From Edaphobacter sp. (GTDB lineage Bacteria; Acidobacteriota; Terriglobia; Terriglobales; Acidobacteriaceae): a stretch of 64,000 nt of DNA. The stretch covers positions 1-64,000 of the forward strand of contig JAOAPB010000056.1 of assembly GCA_025462645.1 (NCBI GenBank), given 5' to 3'. The translations under genes and the position numbers were made by a program. Shown in pieces: positions 40,056-49,686 of this stretch (positions within the stretch are counted from its first letter, which is position 1; each line of letters starts with the position of its first letter). Under the pieces are notes generated by a model. The model was not told where the DNA came from. It worked only from the letters and a program-made list of their open reading frames with translations, and did not search any database.

Positions 40056-40836
40056 AAGCGCGCTGACCCCGGAGCAAGCCCTGCTCGCCGACCACATTGG
40101 AAACGAGGTGTATGCCTCCCACTATGCGGAGCGCAAAGCCTACCGTCTCGTGATCGGTTGTGGAACGGTAGTGCTGCTCGGCTCCATGTGGCTCAACTTT
40201 TCCCTGGCGCATCGACCCGTCGCCAATCGGTACATCCGCATTGACGAGATGGGGCGCGCGCAGGCGATCCAATACAGTGACCTCAACTACAGTCCGCGTG
40301 AAGGCGAAGTACGCACGTATCTCACGGACTGGGCCAACTATCGCTACACCATCGGCCGAGATACCGTTGCGAAGAAGTACCCACTCAACTACTACTTTCT
40401 GTCCCAGACTCTGGCCTCGCAGTTGATGACCGCAGACAACGCCAACCACCTTGTCTCGCAGGTAACAGCCGGACAAATTGAGACGAGCGACGTACAGGTG
40501 AAGAACGTTACGATTACGTCGATGTCGGAAGAGACCGTCCAGGGCGCACGCATCGCCCGTGGGACTGCTCTTGTCGCGATTGACAGGCTCTATTCTCCCC
40601 AGAACTCCCGTGAGCCGCGTACGGAGCATTGGATGCTCAGTATGACCTACTACCTGAATCCCAAGCAGGTGAGCGATCAGGCCCGTATCTTCCCGCAGTT
40701 CGAGACGATCAATCCCCTCGGATTAACCATCACGGAGTTCCACGAAAACCGGCTCTCCGTCGATCCCATCACGCCAGGAACCGGTGCAGCATCGCCGGCA
40801 CTACCGGCAACGCCCGCAGCAGGAGCGACACGATGA
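40021..40836 (+). CDS. VirB8/TrbF-like T4SS protein
   Basis: single N-terminal TM; NRYIRIDEMGRAQAIQYSDLNYSPREGEVRTYLTDWANYRYTIGRDTVAKKYPLNYYF. Confidence 0.85.
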   Translation: MPLMSAHTAPIESALTPEQALLADHIGNEVYASHYAERKAYRLVIGCGTVVLLGSMWLNFSLAHRPVANRYIRIDEMGRAQAIQYSDLNYSPREGEVRTYLTDWANYRYTIGRDTVAKKYPLNYYFLSQTLASQLMTADNANHLVSQVTAGQIETSDVQVKNVTITSMSEETVQGARIARGTALVAIDRLYSPQNSREPRTEHWMLSMTYYLNPKQVSDQARIFPQFETINPLGLTITEFHENRLSVDPITPGTGAASPALPATPAAGATR

Positions 40837-41801
40837 GCTACCACCTCATTCTCCCGTTCTTTCCCGAGGAGTTGCGTGCGCTGCTGCTCGACCCGTCCAT
40901 CTCGGATTTGATGATTAACGGCACGACTGGTGTCTACGCGGATCGCAACGGAATTATCGAGCCTATTCCGTTGGCAACGCCGTATACCAATGACCGTCTC
41001 CAGGCAGCGATCGAACGTGTGGCGCGCATCCTCGGACAAGACCTCACGACCCAAAATCCGATTCTGAATACACGCTTGCCGGACGGCTCACGTGTGGCGG
41101 TGGTGGGTGCTCCATCTTCGATCAATGGACCGACGCTGACCATCCGCAAATTCAACCGCTGGTATAGCTCCGATCAGTTGATCGCCGCTGGCAGCTTACC
41201 GGAGTTCGTTCGGGACAAAGTAATCGGCTTCATCAATGAGCGAAAGAACGGGATCATCAGCGGCGGGACCAGCTCTGGCAAGACAACCTTAATGAAGGCC
41301 CTTCTTGACCATGTTCCCCAGCATGAACGTCTCGTGGTGATCGAGCAGCCCGCAGAGCTGAAGGTGAACCATTCAAATGCCGTCCGTTGGGAGGCTGTCG
41401 ATGCGATTCCTGGTCAGGTGGCGATTACGCCAAGCCAGCTTTTAGCCGCCGCTCTGCGCCATCGTCCCGACCGCATCATCATGGGCGAGATACGCGATGA
41501 ATGCGGCTACGATCTGTTGCAGGTAATGAATACAGGGCATGGTGGGACGCTCTCGACTATCCATGCAAAGTCGGCATGGGACGCCCTCAATCGTCTCTCG
41601 GATTTGGCCCTGAGTGCCAGGGCCAATCTCAACCACGCATTTATACGCTCGGAGACAGCGGAGGCCATCGACTTCGTTCTGTACTGCGAGCGCGATGCTA
41701 CGGGCCGTCGCCGGGTGCGCGAGCTGATTACCGTCACCGGATACACCCACGCGGACCAATGCTTCCAGACGGAGGACATCTATCGTGTTTCCGCTGCCTG
41801 A
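40833..41801 (+). CDS. VirB11/TrbB-like T4SS ATPase
   Basis: Starts MSYHLILPFFPEELRALLLDPSISDLMINGT; Walker A ISGGTSSGKTTLMKALL; IMGEIRDECGYDLLQVMNTGHGGTLSTIHA; ATGA overlap with previous gene. Confidence 0.93.
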   Translation: MSYHLILPFFPEELRALLLDPSISDLMINGTTGVYADRNGIIEPIPLATPYTNDRLQAAIERVARILGQDLTTQNPILNTRLPDGSRVAVVGAPSSINGPTLTIRKFNRWYSSDQLIAAGSLPEFVRDKVIGFINERKNGIISGGTSSGKTTLMKALLDHVPQHERLVVIEQPAELKVNHSNAVRWEAVDAIPGQVAITPSQLLAAALRHRPDRIIMGEIRDECGYDLLQVMNTGHGGTLSTIHAKSAWDALNRLSDLALSARANLNHAFIRSETAEAIDFVLYCERDATGRRRVRELITVTGYTHADQCFQTEDIYRVSAA

Positions 41802-42173
41802 GCGTCAGGCATACAGCTAGAGAACCGAACCCGAATCGAGGTCACTTCGATGTATCGTCATGCTGCCAAATCGGCTGCACAGCCCAACTCGTCCTTAAAT
41901 GCGCCCAGCGTGGCGTCCCAGAGTTGCCGGGAGCGCAACGGAGGGTGCTCTGAGCCGCCCTTTTATGGAGTCTTTGCCGCGACGAGAATGGCTGCGGTCT
42001 GGGCGAATCTCCGCTGCCGAGATCGAGAGGATGTCTTCGGTGCATCGGGGAGCCTTCCGCCTCGTATCCCGTCCTCTGCTCGGGGTCACGCTTCGGGGCC
42101 AAACCGGCGCCCGGCGGCACGGCGTCGTTCTGCTTCGCTTGCAGCGTCCCTGCGGGGTCTCGGTTCCTCCCAA

Positions 42174-42217
42174 AAGAAGTTTGAGAACCGCGGCAAAGAA
42201 CGCCGCGCAAACTTCTT
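42174..42217 (+). ncRNA. candidate structured RNA element upstream of ssb (nested perfect hairpin)
   Basis: AAGAAGTTTG-agaac-CGCGGC-aaagaac-GCCGCG-CAAACTTCTT; lies in a ~0.5 kb region without a credible CDS. Confidence 0.45.
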
Positions 42218-42333
42218 CCGGGCCCCGCCAAGAAAGCACTCCTTGGCACTTGGGAGCCGGGCCCACTCGCTGGGCTTCGCCTAGTGTGACCCGAGCAGGA
42301 TACGGGAAATTCAACGAAACGGAGATCACCACC

Positions 42334-42708
42334 ATGTACTCAAACAAAGTCACCCTCATCGGCTTCCTCGGCAACGACGCAGAGGTTCGCACCAACAACG
42401 ACCGCAGCCTCACCACCCTCTCGCTGGCAACCAAGTCTTCCTATAAGAAGGACGGCAAGTACATCGAGCACACCGAATGGCACCGTTGCGTGGTCTTCGG
42501 GAAGCTCGGAGAGTTCGCCGCCACGCTCAAGAAGGGCGCTCATATCCAGGTCGAAGGCGAGTTGCGGAGCCGCAAGTACGACAGCACGAAGACCAACACC
42601 GAAGTGACCATCTGGGAGATCCGGGTGAACTCGATTCTCAAGCTGGATCGTGCCGCCAAAGCGGCGGCGGAAGACGACGATGAATCCGCCGAGGAAGAGG
42701 CCGGATAG
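42334..42708 (+). CDS. ssb: single-stranded DNA-binding protein
   Basis: MYSNKVTLIGFLGNDAEVRTNNDRSLTTLSLATKSSYKKDGKYIEHTEWHRCVVFGKLGEFAATLKKGAHIQVEGELRSRKYD. Confidence 0.93.
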   Translation: MYSNKVTLIGFLGNDAEVRTNNDRSLTTLSLATKSSYKKDGKYIEHTEWHRCVVFGKLGEFAATLKKGAHIQVEGELRSRKYDSTKTNTEVTIWEIRVNSILKLDRAAKAAAEDDDESAEEEAG

Positions 42709-42721
42709 GCCCTTCCTTCTC

Positions 42722-42757
42722 TCCGAAGAGTCCGGCATCGAGCCGGACTTCTTCGGC
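42722..42757 (+). terminator. hairpin between ssb and primase gene
   Basis: CCGAAGAGTCCGGC-ATCGA-GCCGGACTTCTTCGG, one bulge; no U tract. Confidence 0.4.
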
Positions 42758-42812
42758 TGCTAAAGGCCCGTGGCATCGCGCTCGCAGTACCGAACGGATT
42801 GGAGGTATCCAG

Positions 42813-43757
42813 GTGAACGAAACAGCCCAAGACTTTCTCGCCCGTTGCTTCGCTCCGGGCGACACGATTGCTCTCTTGCTTCGCAACGAGAGCACGGCAA
42901 AGACACAGCAACGAATCGTTCCTTTGGAACGCGCGCTCGCGCCCCGTTACCGGGGCTGGCTCACTCATGAAAACCATAATGGAGCGAATATCTATGTGGC
43001 TGCCAATCCGCTGCTCTCCGGCAGCCGGAAGCGCACCAAGGATTGCATCGCTTCCATTCGCCATCTCTATATCGACATCGACGTGAACGGAGAGGCCCGG
43101 CTCGCTGCGCTCCAGGCCTCAGATCTCGTACCGGAGCCGAACGTGATCGTCTCCACGTCGGCGGGCAAATACCAGGTGTTGTGGCGTGTGGAAGGTTTCG
43201 ACTTTTATACACAGGAGATGACGCTCAAACTCCTCGCGATGGCCTTCCACGGCGACATCTCCTGCACGGACTGCAATCGGGTTCTTCGGATTCCGGGATT
43301 CAAGAATTGCAAGTACGATCCCGCGCAGCTCGTGACCGTCGAATACCTCTCCTATGCGACCTATCAGCCAGATGATTTTCATCTATATGTGCTGCGCGAG
43401 GCCTGCATGATTCCGCCTATCCCGCAGCAACCGATAGGTCGCGATATGCAGACCAACTCCGAGCATGATTGGGCATGGGTCTTGCGTGAGCTTGCTCACG
43501 GCAAAGACGCCGTGAAGCTCACGCTGGAGCTGACTTCGCGCCGCTCCGATAAGCACAATCCCACCTACTACGCCCAGCGCACAGTCGATATGGCTTCGGC
43601 CCGTCTCTGGCTACAGGAAGGCACATCCATCGCCGACGTAATCGCGATGCTTGAAAGCCGTAGACGAGCCGACCTTCCCGCAGCACTTTGCTCCGCTCGT
43701 GCCCGTGAGATCGCAGCCACGGCACAGCGCATGATTGCCCGCACGAACGTTGCCTGA
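42813..43757 (+). CDS. RepB-like DNA primase domain protein
   Basis: GTG start; RHLYIDIDVNGEARLAALQASDLVPEPNVIVSTSAGKYQVLWRVEGF...CTDCNRVLRIPGFKNCKY. Confidence 0.8.
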   Translation: MNETAQDFLARCFAPGDTIALLLRNESTAKTQQRIVPLERALAPRYRGWLTHENHNGANIYVAANPLLSGSRKRTKDCIASIRHLYIDIDVNGEARLAALQASDLVPEPNVIVSTSAGKYQVLWRVEGFDFYTQEMTLKLLAMAFHGDISCTDCNRVLRIPGFKNCKYDPAQLVTVEYLSYATYQPDDFHLYVLREACMIPPIPQQPIGRDMQTNSEHDWAWVLRELAHGKDAVKLTLELTSRRSDKHNPTYYAQRTVDMASARLWLQEGTSIADVIAMLESRRRADLPAALCSARAREIAATAQRMIARTNVA

Positions 43758-43781
43758 ATTCATCACTCAAAGGAGAATGCA

Positions 43782-44108
43782 ATGCCACTACTCGAAGTCA
43801 TTCAAACCCGACAGATAAGCGCCTCTATCCGGCTCACCGAGCCGACCGCAATGCAGGTCGATCAGTACGCCGCCTTCATCCATGCCAGTGCCGACGATGT
43901 TGTCGAGGGGGCGCTTGGCTATGTGTTCTCCAAAGACCGCGACTTCCAGGACTTTCTGAAGTCGCCGGAAGCGAAGCAGGTCGCATCGACGCTTCGCATT
44001 CGCAAAGCGCCTGCTTCAGAGGCAGCGGAGTCGCCTGCAAAGAAGCCTGTAAGCGGAGTGCAGTCCCCAGCACAACCCCCGGCAGTTGTGGCGGGATTGA
44101 AAGCATGA
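43782..44108 (+). CDS. hypothetical ICE protein
   Basis: 108 aa; SIRLTEPTAMQVDQYAAFIHASADDVVEGALGYVFSKDRDFQDFL, RHH-like N-terminal half. Confidence 0.55.
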   Translation: MPLLEVIQTRQISASIRLTEPTAMQVDQYAAFIHASADDVVEGALGYVFSKDRDFQDFLKSPEAKQVASTLRIRKAPASEAAESPAKKPVSGVQSPAQPPAVVAGLKA

Positions 44109-44140
44109 TTCTCCGTCCAGATCTGTGCCAGGACCACAAC

Positions 44141-44280
44141 GGTGCTTCGCACCGGAAGAATATTGACACTCCATCCCTCAAAGGGTTGCGTTGGGAACCG
44201 AAATGGTTCCATTCGGAATCATGCTCAAACGACGGGACTTAACTCTGAGACCACACAGATGCGGTTCCCGATGGAACCGC
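44141..44280. promoter_or_regulatory. candidate oriT/nic region with multiple inverted repeats
   Basis: CGGTGC-TTC-GCACCG (44141-44155); GGAACC-GAAAT-GGTTCC (44194-44210); GCGGTTCC-CGAT-GGAACCGC (44261-44280); directly upstream of a TrwA-position gene. Confidence 0.45.
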
Positions 44281-44311
44281 GCTCAAATTCACTCCGGTAA
44301 AAGGAATAGCG

Positions 44312-44704
44312 ATGGCTACAAACATCACAGTGATGGAAGGCCGACTACAACGCTTGAAGGGCCGAGAACCCCGTACCCAGAGCATCGCCACTCGCTTTAC
44401 CATGACTGAGGAAACGATGCTGCTACGATCCGCCGCCAGCCAGGGACGCAACTTGCGTGAGTGGGCGCGCGAAAGTCTTCTCGCCGCAGCCCAGCAACAA
44501 AGACCGGACGACGGCGCGGCAACATTTGCCGAGGTGCAGGCGCTTCGTCTCCTGCTTATCAATACGCTGGAACCGCTTCTGCGCGGCGAAAAGATGACGC
44601 CGGAGCAGTTCAAGGACATGCTCAGGTATGTGAAAACCAACAAACGCAAGGCGGCGGCAGACATGCTCGCCAGCTATGCAGAAGGGGCATCGGAACAGCC
44701 ATGA
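44312..44704 (+). CDS. small DNA-binding-like relaxosome accessory protein (TrwA/MobC position)
   Basis: 130 aa; IATRFTMTEETMLLRSAASQGRNLREWARESLLAAA; precedes TrwB-like and TrwC-like genes. Confidence 0.6.
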   Translation: MATNITVMEGRLQRLKGREPRTQSIATRFTMTEETMLLRSAASQGRNLREWARESLLAAAQQQRPDDGAATFAEVQALRLLLINTLEPLLRGEKMTPEQFKDMLRYVKTNKRKAAADMLASYAEGASEQP

Positions 44705-46638
44705 CCGACACACAATGGGGGCGGAAAGAGACCATCGTCCGTCCGCCTCACTACCCCGTATACAGCTTCGGAGCCGTCTTCGTTGCACTCGCCGTCGCCG
44801 GTCTCTGCGTCTATCTCCAGCTTGCTTTCGTGATGAGTCCGCTGCAACGCTACTATCTCTCTTGCTATGTCGAAACAGGCGTCCTCGGCACGATGCACCA
44901 GAGCAACGAATACCAGCTTGTGACGGTAGCCGACCGCCAGCATCACGTCCGGCCTGTTACGCAGGCCGACGTGCAGCCAGGCTCTACGCCACAGCCGATC
45001 GGCAAGCCGATTCCGCTCGAACTCTCCCCGGCAGCTCGCGCCGCTGGAGTTGTTTTGCTGTATCGCGGAGCCAAGGTCAGTTACATGAATCGGCCCCTTC
45101 ACGAGTACCTGCGGCGCTTCGTTTACGACGGGGATACGTTCGTGGGTATCTTCCGTATGCCCCTCTTATCAGGGCTTGCCGCGTTACTTTTCCAGATCCC
45201 GTTCGCCGGACGTAAAGATATTCAGCGGCTCAAAGAGATGAAGTACGGGCGACTCTTGAAAGGGCCGGTCTTGGTCTCTCCGAACGGCTTCAATAAAGCC
45301 GTCCGAGGCGATGGCGTCGGGTTCAAAACCACCGAGTCGAAGCACCTCATGCGTATCCCGCAACGCGCCGAAGGACAGCACATCGAGATCATGGGCGATA
45401 CCGGCGCGGGCAAGTCCAGGCTGGTTATGCAGCTCCTCGTACAGATCAAGGAGCGCGGTCATTCTGCCATCGTGTACGACCCAGCCTGCGAGTTCGTGCA
45501 GCGATTCTATGACCCCAGCCGTGGCGACATCATTTTGAATCCGCTCGATGCGCGCTGCCCCTATTGGGGACCATCCGAAGAACTGCGCCGCCGTGCCGAG
45601 GCAAGAGCCATTGCCGCGTCCCTGTACCAACCGACAACAGATAAGAAAGGCGAATTTTTCACCGAGACTCCGCAGAAAATCTTCGCCCATCTGCTGACCT
45701 TCGGCCCCACGCCGCAGGAGTTGGTGGAGTGGATGGCGAACCCTGACGAGGTAGACCGCCGCGTCCAGAACACGGAGATGGCGATGATGATTGCGAAGGG
45801 AGCGCAGCAGCAGCGCAACGGCGTCCTGGCCTCACTCGGTTTGATCGCTGATAGCCTGCGAATGCTTCCACGGAAAGAGAAGGCCGCGAGTCATTGGACT
45901 GCAACCGAATGGGCGGAAGAAAGGAAAGGATGGATCTTCATCACATCGAAGCCAAGCGAACGCGAGGCCCTGCGTCCGCTTCATAGCCTCTGGATTGATT
46001 TGCTCGTATTGCGTCTCTTGAACGAACCGAAAGAGAGCCAACATCCAGTCTGGTTTGTGCTGGACGAACTGGCGAGTCTGCAACGTCTGCCGCAGTTGCA
46101 CACTGCGATCACAGAGAACAGAAAGGCGAAGAACCCGCTCATCCTTGGCTTTCAGGGCAAGGCCCAGCTTGAGATGATCTACGGTCATCTGGCCGAGGTG
46201 ATGCTATCGCAGCCGGCAACGAAGATATTCCTGAAAATCACGGAGCCCAAGGCCGCCGAATGGGTGTCAAACGCTATCGGCAAAGTTGAGATCGAGCGGC
46301 TGCGGGAGACACACTCCACCGGCTTACGGGCAGGCAACAATTTCAGCGTCGAGCGCCAGGTCGAACCCTTGGTGTTGGACTCGGAAATTTCCGGTCTCCC
46401 CGATCGGCACGCCTTTCTAAAATTAGGTAACCACGTAGCCAGATTCTCATTTGCCTATCACGACATCCCCGCCACCCAGCCCGCGTTTGTGCCGCGTCCT
46501 CTGGACGACGATGACCTTACCTTCGATCCAAGAACGCTCACGAAGAAGCCGCCGAAATCTGCTGACATAACGGCAACCAGCGTTCCAGACGATAACGAAG
46601 ATGAGCCGGTCGAGACTGGATTCTCGTTGGGAGATTAG
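44701..46638 (+). CDS. TrwB/VirD4-like type IV coupling protein
   Basis: Starts MTDTQWGRKETIVRPP with ATGA overlap; Walker A IMGDTGAGKSRLVMQLL; WFVLDELASLQRLPQLHTAITENRKAKNPLILGFQGKAQLE. Confidence 0.92.
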   Translation: MTDTQWGRKETIVRPPHYPVYSFGAVFVALAVAGLCVYLQLAFVMSPLQRYYLSCYVETGVLGTMHQSNEYQLVTVADRQHHVRPVTQADVQPGSTPQPIGKPIPLELSPAARAAGVVLLYRGAKVSYMNRPLHEYLRRFVYDGDTFVGIFRMPLLSGLAALLFQIPFAGRKDIQRLKEMKYGRLLKGPVLVSPNGFNKAVRGDGVGFKTTESKHLMRIPQRAEGQHIEIMGDTGAGKSRLVMQLLVQIKERGHSAIVYDPACEFVQRFYDPSRGDIILNPLDARCPYWGPSEELRRRAEARAIAASLYQPTTDKKGEFFTETPQKIFAHLLTFGPTPQELVEWMANPDEVDRRVQNTEMAMMIAKGAQQQRNGVLASLGLIADSLRMLPRKEKAASHWTATEWAEERKGWIFITSKPSEREALRPLHSLWIDLLVLRLLNEPKESQHPVWFVLDELASLQRLPQLHTAITENRKAKNPLILGFQGKAQLEMIYGHLAEVMLSQPATKIFLKITEPKAAEWVSNAIGKVEIERLRETHSTGLRAGNNFSVERQVEPLVLDSEISGLPDRHAFLKLGNHVARFSFAYHDIPATQPAFVPRPLDDDDLTFDPRTLTKKPPKSADITATSVPDDNEDEPVETGFSLGD

Positions 46639-46640
46639 CC

Positions 46641-49394
46641 ATGTTGACGATCTCCAAACCGCTCTCCGCGTCACAGGCGCAGACGTACCACGCCAAGGAG
46701 TTCACGTCTGCCGAACAGAATTATTGGAAGCAAGACGACCGGACCTTGGGCGAGTGGCATGGCAAGCTGGCTGAAAAGTTCGACCTCGCAGGAGCCGTGA
46801 GCGAGGAACACTTTGCGCGGCTTGCGGACGGCCAGCACCCTCATACCGCGGAGCAGCTTGTACGTCATCGCGTCGTCCAGGAGTACGAAGGCGCGGACGG
46901 GAAAACAGTCGCGCCGGTAGAACATCGTGCTGGTTGGGACGCCACATTCTCCGCGCCCAAGTCGGTTTCACTCACGGCGCTTGTTGGTGGGGATGACCGG
47001 GTGCGGGACGCGCACCGGGAAGCGGTGAACGTCGCCTTGAGCGAGCTGGAAAGGTACACGCAAGCCCGCATCGGCGGCAACCACGCCGCCGAAACTACCG
47101 GCGAGTTCATCGCCGCGAAGTTCGAGCATGACACAGCGCGCCCCGTGGATGGCTACGCCGCGCCGCAGCTTCACACCCACGCGGTCATCTTCAATGTCGC
47201 CGTGCGCGACAACGGACAGACGCGGGCCTTGCAGGAGCGCGGCCTGTTCGAGTCACAGCAGTTTGCCACTGCCGTATATCAATCGGAACTGACCTATCGC
47301 CTCCACAATCTCGGCTACGAGATTGAACCGGGACGCAGTGGCGCACCGGAGATCAAAGGCTACTCGCAGGAGTACCTTGATGCTTCCAGCCCCCGCAGTC
47401 AGCAGATACGCGAGCATCTGGAAAAGACCGGCTATCAGGGGCCGGAGGCCGCGCAGATCGCCGCGCACTCCACCCGCGACCGCAAGGAAATTTACTCACC
47501 CGCCGAGGTGCTGGTCGCCCACCGGCAGATCGCCGCCGCGTTCGGAAACCAAGCCGACAAAGTTGTGACGGACGCACGGAGGCGTAGTCAGGAATATACG
47601 CCCGAGCATGACCGGGAGAGTTCGCAGCAGGTGGCACGGCAGGCTGTCACCTATGCCCGCGACCGCAGCTTTGAGCGCGAGGCCGTCACCGACGAACGCG
47701 AGCTTTACCGCGATGCTTTGCGACGCGGTATGAGTGAAACAACGTACTCGGAAGTTCGCGCCGGGTTTGAGGCTCGCATTGCCGCAGGTGAGTTCCAGCT
47801 TGTGCCCAGACAGAAGCACGACTCAGGCCGGAGCTTCACGACCGCCGAAGCGATCCGTGCCGAGAAAGAAATCCTGCGCCGGATGCAACAGGGGCAAGGT
47901 GGCGCCGAGCAGATCATGTCCATACAAGCTGCCGTCGCCCATACCGAAAAGCAGCGGCATCTCAATGCCGGACAGCGGTCTGCCGCAGAGGAGATTCTAA
48001 CCTCGCGCGATGTCGTTCAAGGGCTGGAGGGACGGGCTGGTGTCGGAAAAACGACCCTTTTGAAATCGGTTCGTGAAGCAGCCGAACAACGCGGCTATGT
48101 CGTCGAAGGCTTCGCCCCGACATCCCGCGCCGCCAACCAGCTCCGCGACGCTGGTATCTCTGCCGACACCCTACAGGGTTTCCTCGTCCGTCGCGGACAG
48201 CCAAACCCCGACCGTCATCTTTACATGCTTGATGAATCCAGTCTTGCCAGCACGAAACAGGTCCGTGACTTCCTCTCCAAACTCGAATCCAGCGACCGCG
48301 TGTTGCTCATCGGGGACACCCGCCAGCATCAAGGAGTCGAAGCGGGCAAACCTTTCGAGCAGTTGGTCAACGCCGGGATGAAGACCACTCAGCTTGACCA
48401 GATCGTGCGTCAACGAGCAGCCCCGGAACTGCTTAAAGCGGTCGAGCATCTGTCGCGAGGCGAAGTCGCAGAGGGCGTCGCCCTGTTGGAACAACAGGGG
48501 CGCGTTACGGAGATTTCCGATCCTCAGCAGCGCATCGCGGCGATTGCTCGAAGCTACGCTGCCAACCCGGACAACACCATCGTCGTCTCGCCCGACAATG
48601 CCTCGCGCCGTCAGATCAATCAGGCCGTGCGTTCCGAATTGCAAGCCCTCGGCACAGTCGCCGCAGAAGATCATGCGATGCGCGTGCTCGCGCCGCGTTC
48701 CGATATGACCGGGGCCGACCGTACCTGGGCCGCTCGCTATGCCGTGAATGACGTACTCCACTATCCGCGTGGCAGTCAGGACATCGGCATTGAAAAGCAA
48801 AGCTATACGAAGGTCATTGCGACCCAACCCAAAGACAACCTGCTGACCGTTCAGAAAGAGGACGGAAAAACTGTCACCTACAACCCTGCGCGGTTATACG
48901 GCGTGACCGCCTACCGCGAGTTGGAACGGGAGTTTGCTGTTGGCGACCGTTTGAGCTTTACCGCGCCGTCCAAAGAGTTAGGCGTTGCCAACCGCGACCT
49001 TGGCACCGTGCAGCGCATCGACAAAGACGGCCAGCTCTCCGTGAAGATGGACAACGGTAAAGCGGTTAGCTTCGATGCCAACGAGATGCGGCACTTCGAT
49101 CACGGCTACGCGGTCACCAGCCATAGCTCTCAGGGCCTCACCGCCGAACGGGTGCTCGTCAACATCGACTCGAAGGTTCATCCCGAATTGATAAATAGCC
49201 GTTTCGCCTACGTTTCTGTCTCCCGCGCGTCCCACGATGCGCAGATTTATACCAATGACGCGACCTCACTTATATCGCGCCTCAGTCATGATGCGGCTAA
49301 ATCCTCCGCTATCGATGTTGGAATGCAAGCCCAGAGCACGCTGAGCACTGGCAAACGACAGTTCGATGATATCGGCGTTGAAGTTTCTCTCTGA
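46641..49394 (+). CDS. TrwC/TraI-like MobF relaxase-helicase
   Basis: 917 aa; LTISKPLSASQAQTYHAKEFTSAEQNYW, AGWDATFSAPKSVSLTALVGGD, PQLHTHAVIFNVAV, helicase Walker A LEGRAGVGKTTLLKSV. Confidence 0.95.
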   Translation: MLTISKPLSASQAQTYHAKEFTSAEQNYWKQDDRTLGEWHGKLAEKFDLAGAVSEEHFARLADGQHPHTAEQLVRHRVVQEYEGADGKTVAPVEHRAGWDATFSAPKSVSLTALVGGDDRVRDAHREAVNVALSELERYTQARIGGNHAAETTGEFIAAKFEHDTARPVDGYAAPQLHTHAVIFNVAVRDNGQTRALQERGLFESQQFATAVYQSELTYRLHNLGYEIEPGRSGAPEIKGYSQEYLDASSPRSQQIREHLEKTGYQGPEAAQIAAHSTRDRKEIYSPAEVLVAHRQIAAAFGNQADKVVTDARRRSQEYTPEHDRESSQQVARQAVTYARDRSFEREAVTDERELYRDALRRGMSETTYSEVRAGFEARIAAGEFQLVPRQKHDSGRSFTTAEAIRAEKEILRRMQQGQGGAEQIMSIQAAVAHTEKQRHLNAGQRSAAEEILTSRDVVQGLEGRAGVGKTTLLKSVREAAEQRGYVVEGFAPTSRAANQLRDAGISADTLQGFLVRRGQPNPDRHLYMLDESSLASTKQVRDFLSKLESSDRVLLIGDTRQHQGVEAGKPFEQLVNAGMKTTQLDQIVRQRAAPELLKAVEHLSRGEVAEGVALLEQQGRVTEISDPQQRIAAIARSYAANPDNTIVVSPDNASRRQINQAVRSELQALGTVAAEDHAMRVLAPRSDMTGADRTWAARYAVNDVLHYPRGSQDIGIEKQSYTKVIATQPKDNLLTVQKEDGKTVTYNPARLYGVTAYRELEREFAVGDRLSFTAPSKELGVANRDLGTVQRIDKDGQLSVKMDNGKAVSFDANEMRHFDHGYAVTSHSSQGLTAERVLVNIDSKVHPELINSRFAYVSVSRASHDAQIYTNDATSLISRLSHDAAKSSAIDVGMQAQSTLSTGKRQFDDIGVEVSL

Positions 49395-49442
49395 GGTCGG
49401 TGCGCACCGCCAAGTTTACGATTCCTATTGGCGGCCCATCCT

Positions 49443-49478
49443 GATATTCTCTGATACGAGCAGATACGTAGTGATACG
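49443..49478 (+). promoter_or_regulatory. 10-bp-phased GATACG repeats, candidate operator
   Basis: GATATT at 49443, GATACG at 49453, 49463 and 49473, ending 7 nt before an ATG. Confidence 0.55.
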
Positions 49479-49485
49479 GGTACGA

Positions 49486-49686
49486 ATGAGCAAGAAAACC
49501 TATAACCTTACTGAGGCAGCCGGAATGATCGGGATATCCCCGATCACTCTCAAGCGTTGGCTTTTGAACAAGAGGGTTGATGAGGTCGCGCGAGATCGCA
49601 ACAACTGGAGGTGCTTCTCCGAACAAGATATCGCCCGCATCAGGAACTTCGCTAATCGACTAGTCATTCCGGGAGAGAAACAATGA
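49486..49686 (+). CDS. MerR/excisionase-like HTH regulator
   Basis: MSKKTYNLTEAAGMIGISPITLKRWLLNKRVDEVARDRNNWRCFSEQDIARIRNFANRLV. Confidence 0.75.
   Translation: MSKKTYNLTEAAGMIGISPITLKRWLLNKRVDEVARDRNNWRCFSEQDIARIRNFANRLVIPGEKQ

Noticed and set aside
41850-42284. 144-aa ORF upstream of ssb
   Set aside because: Composition (Arg/Ser/Ala-rich) and overlap with perfect hairpins suggest a spurious ORF, though coding cannot be fully excluded.
41899-42333. N-terminal extension of the ORF containing SSB
   Set aside because: SSB homology begins at MYSNKVTLIG; the upstream part overlaps the structured non-coding region.
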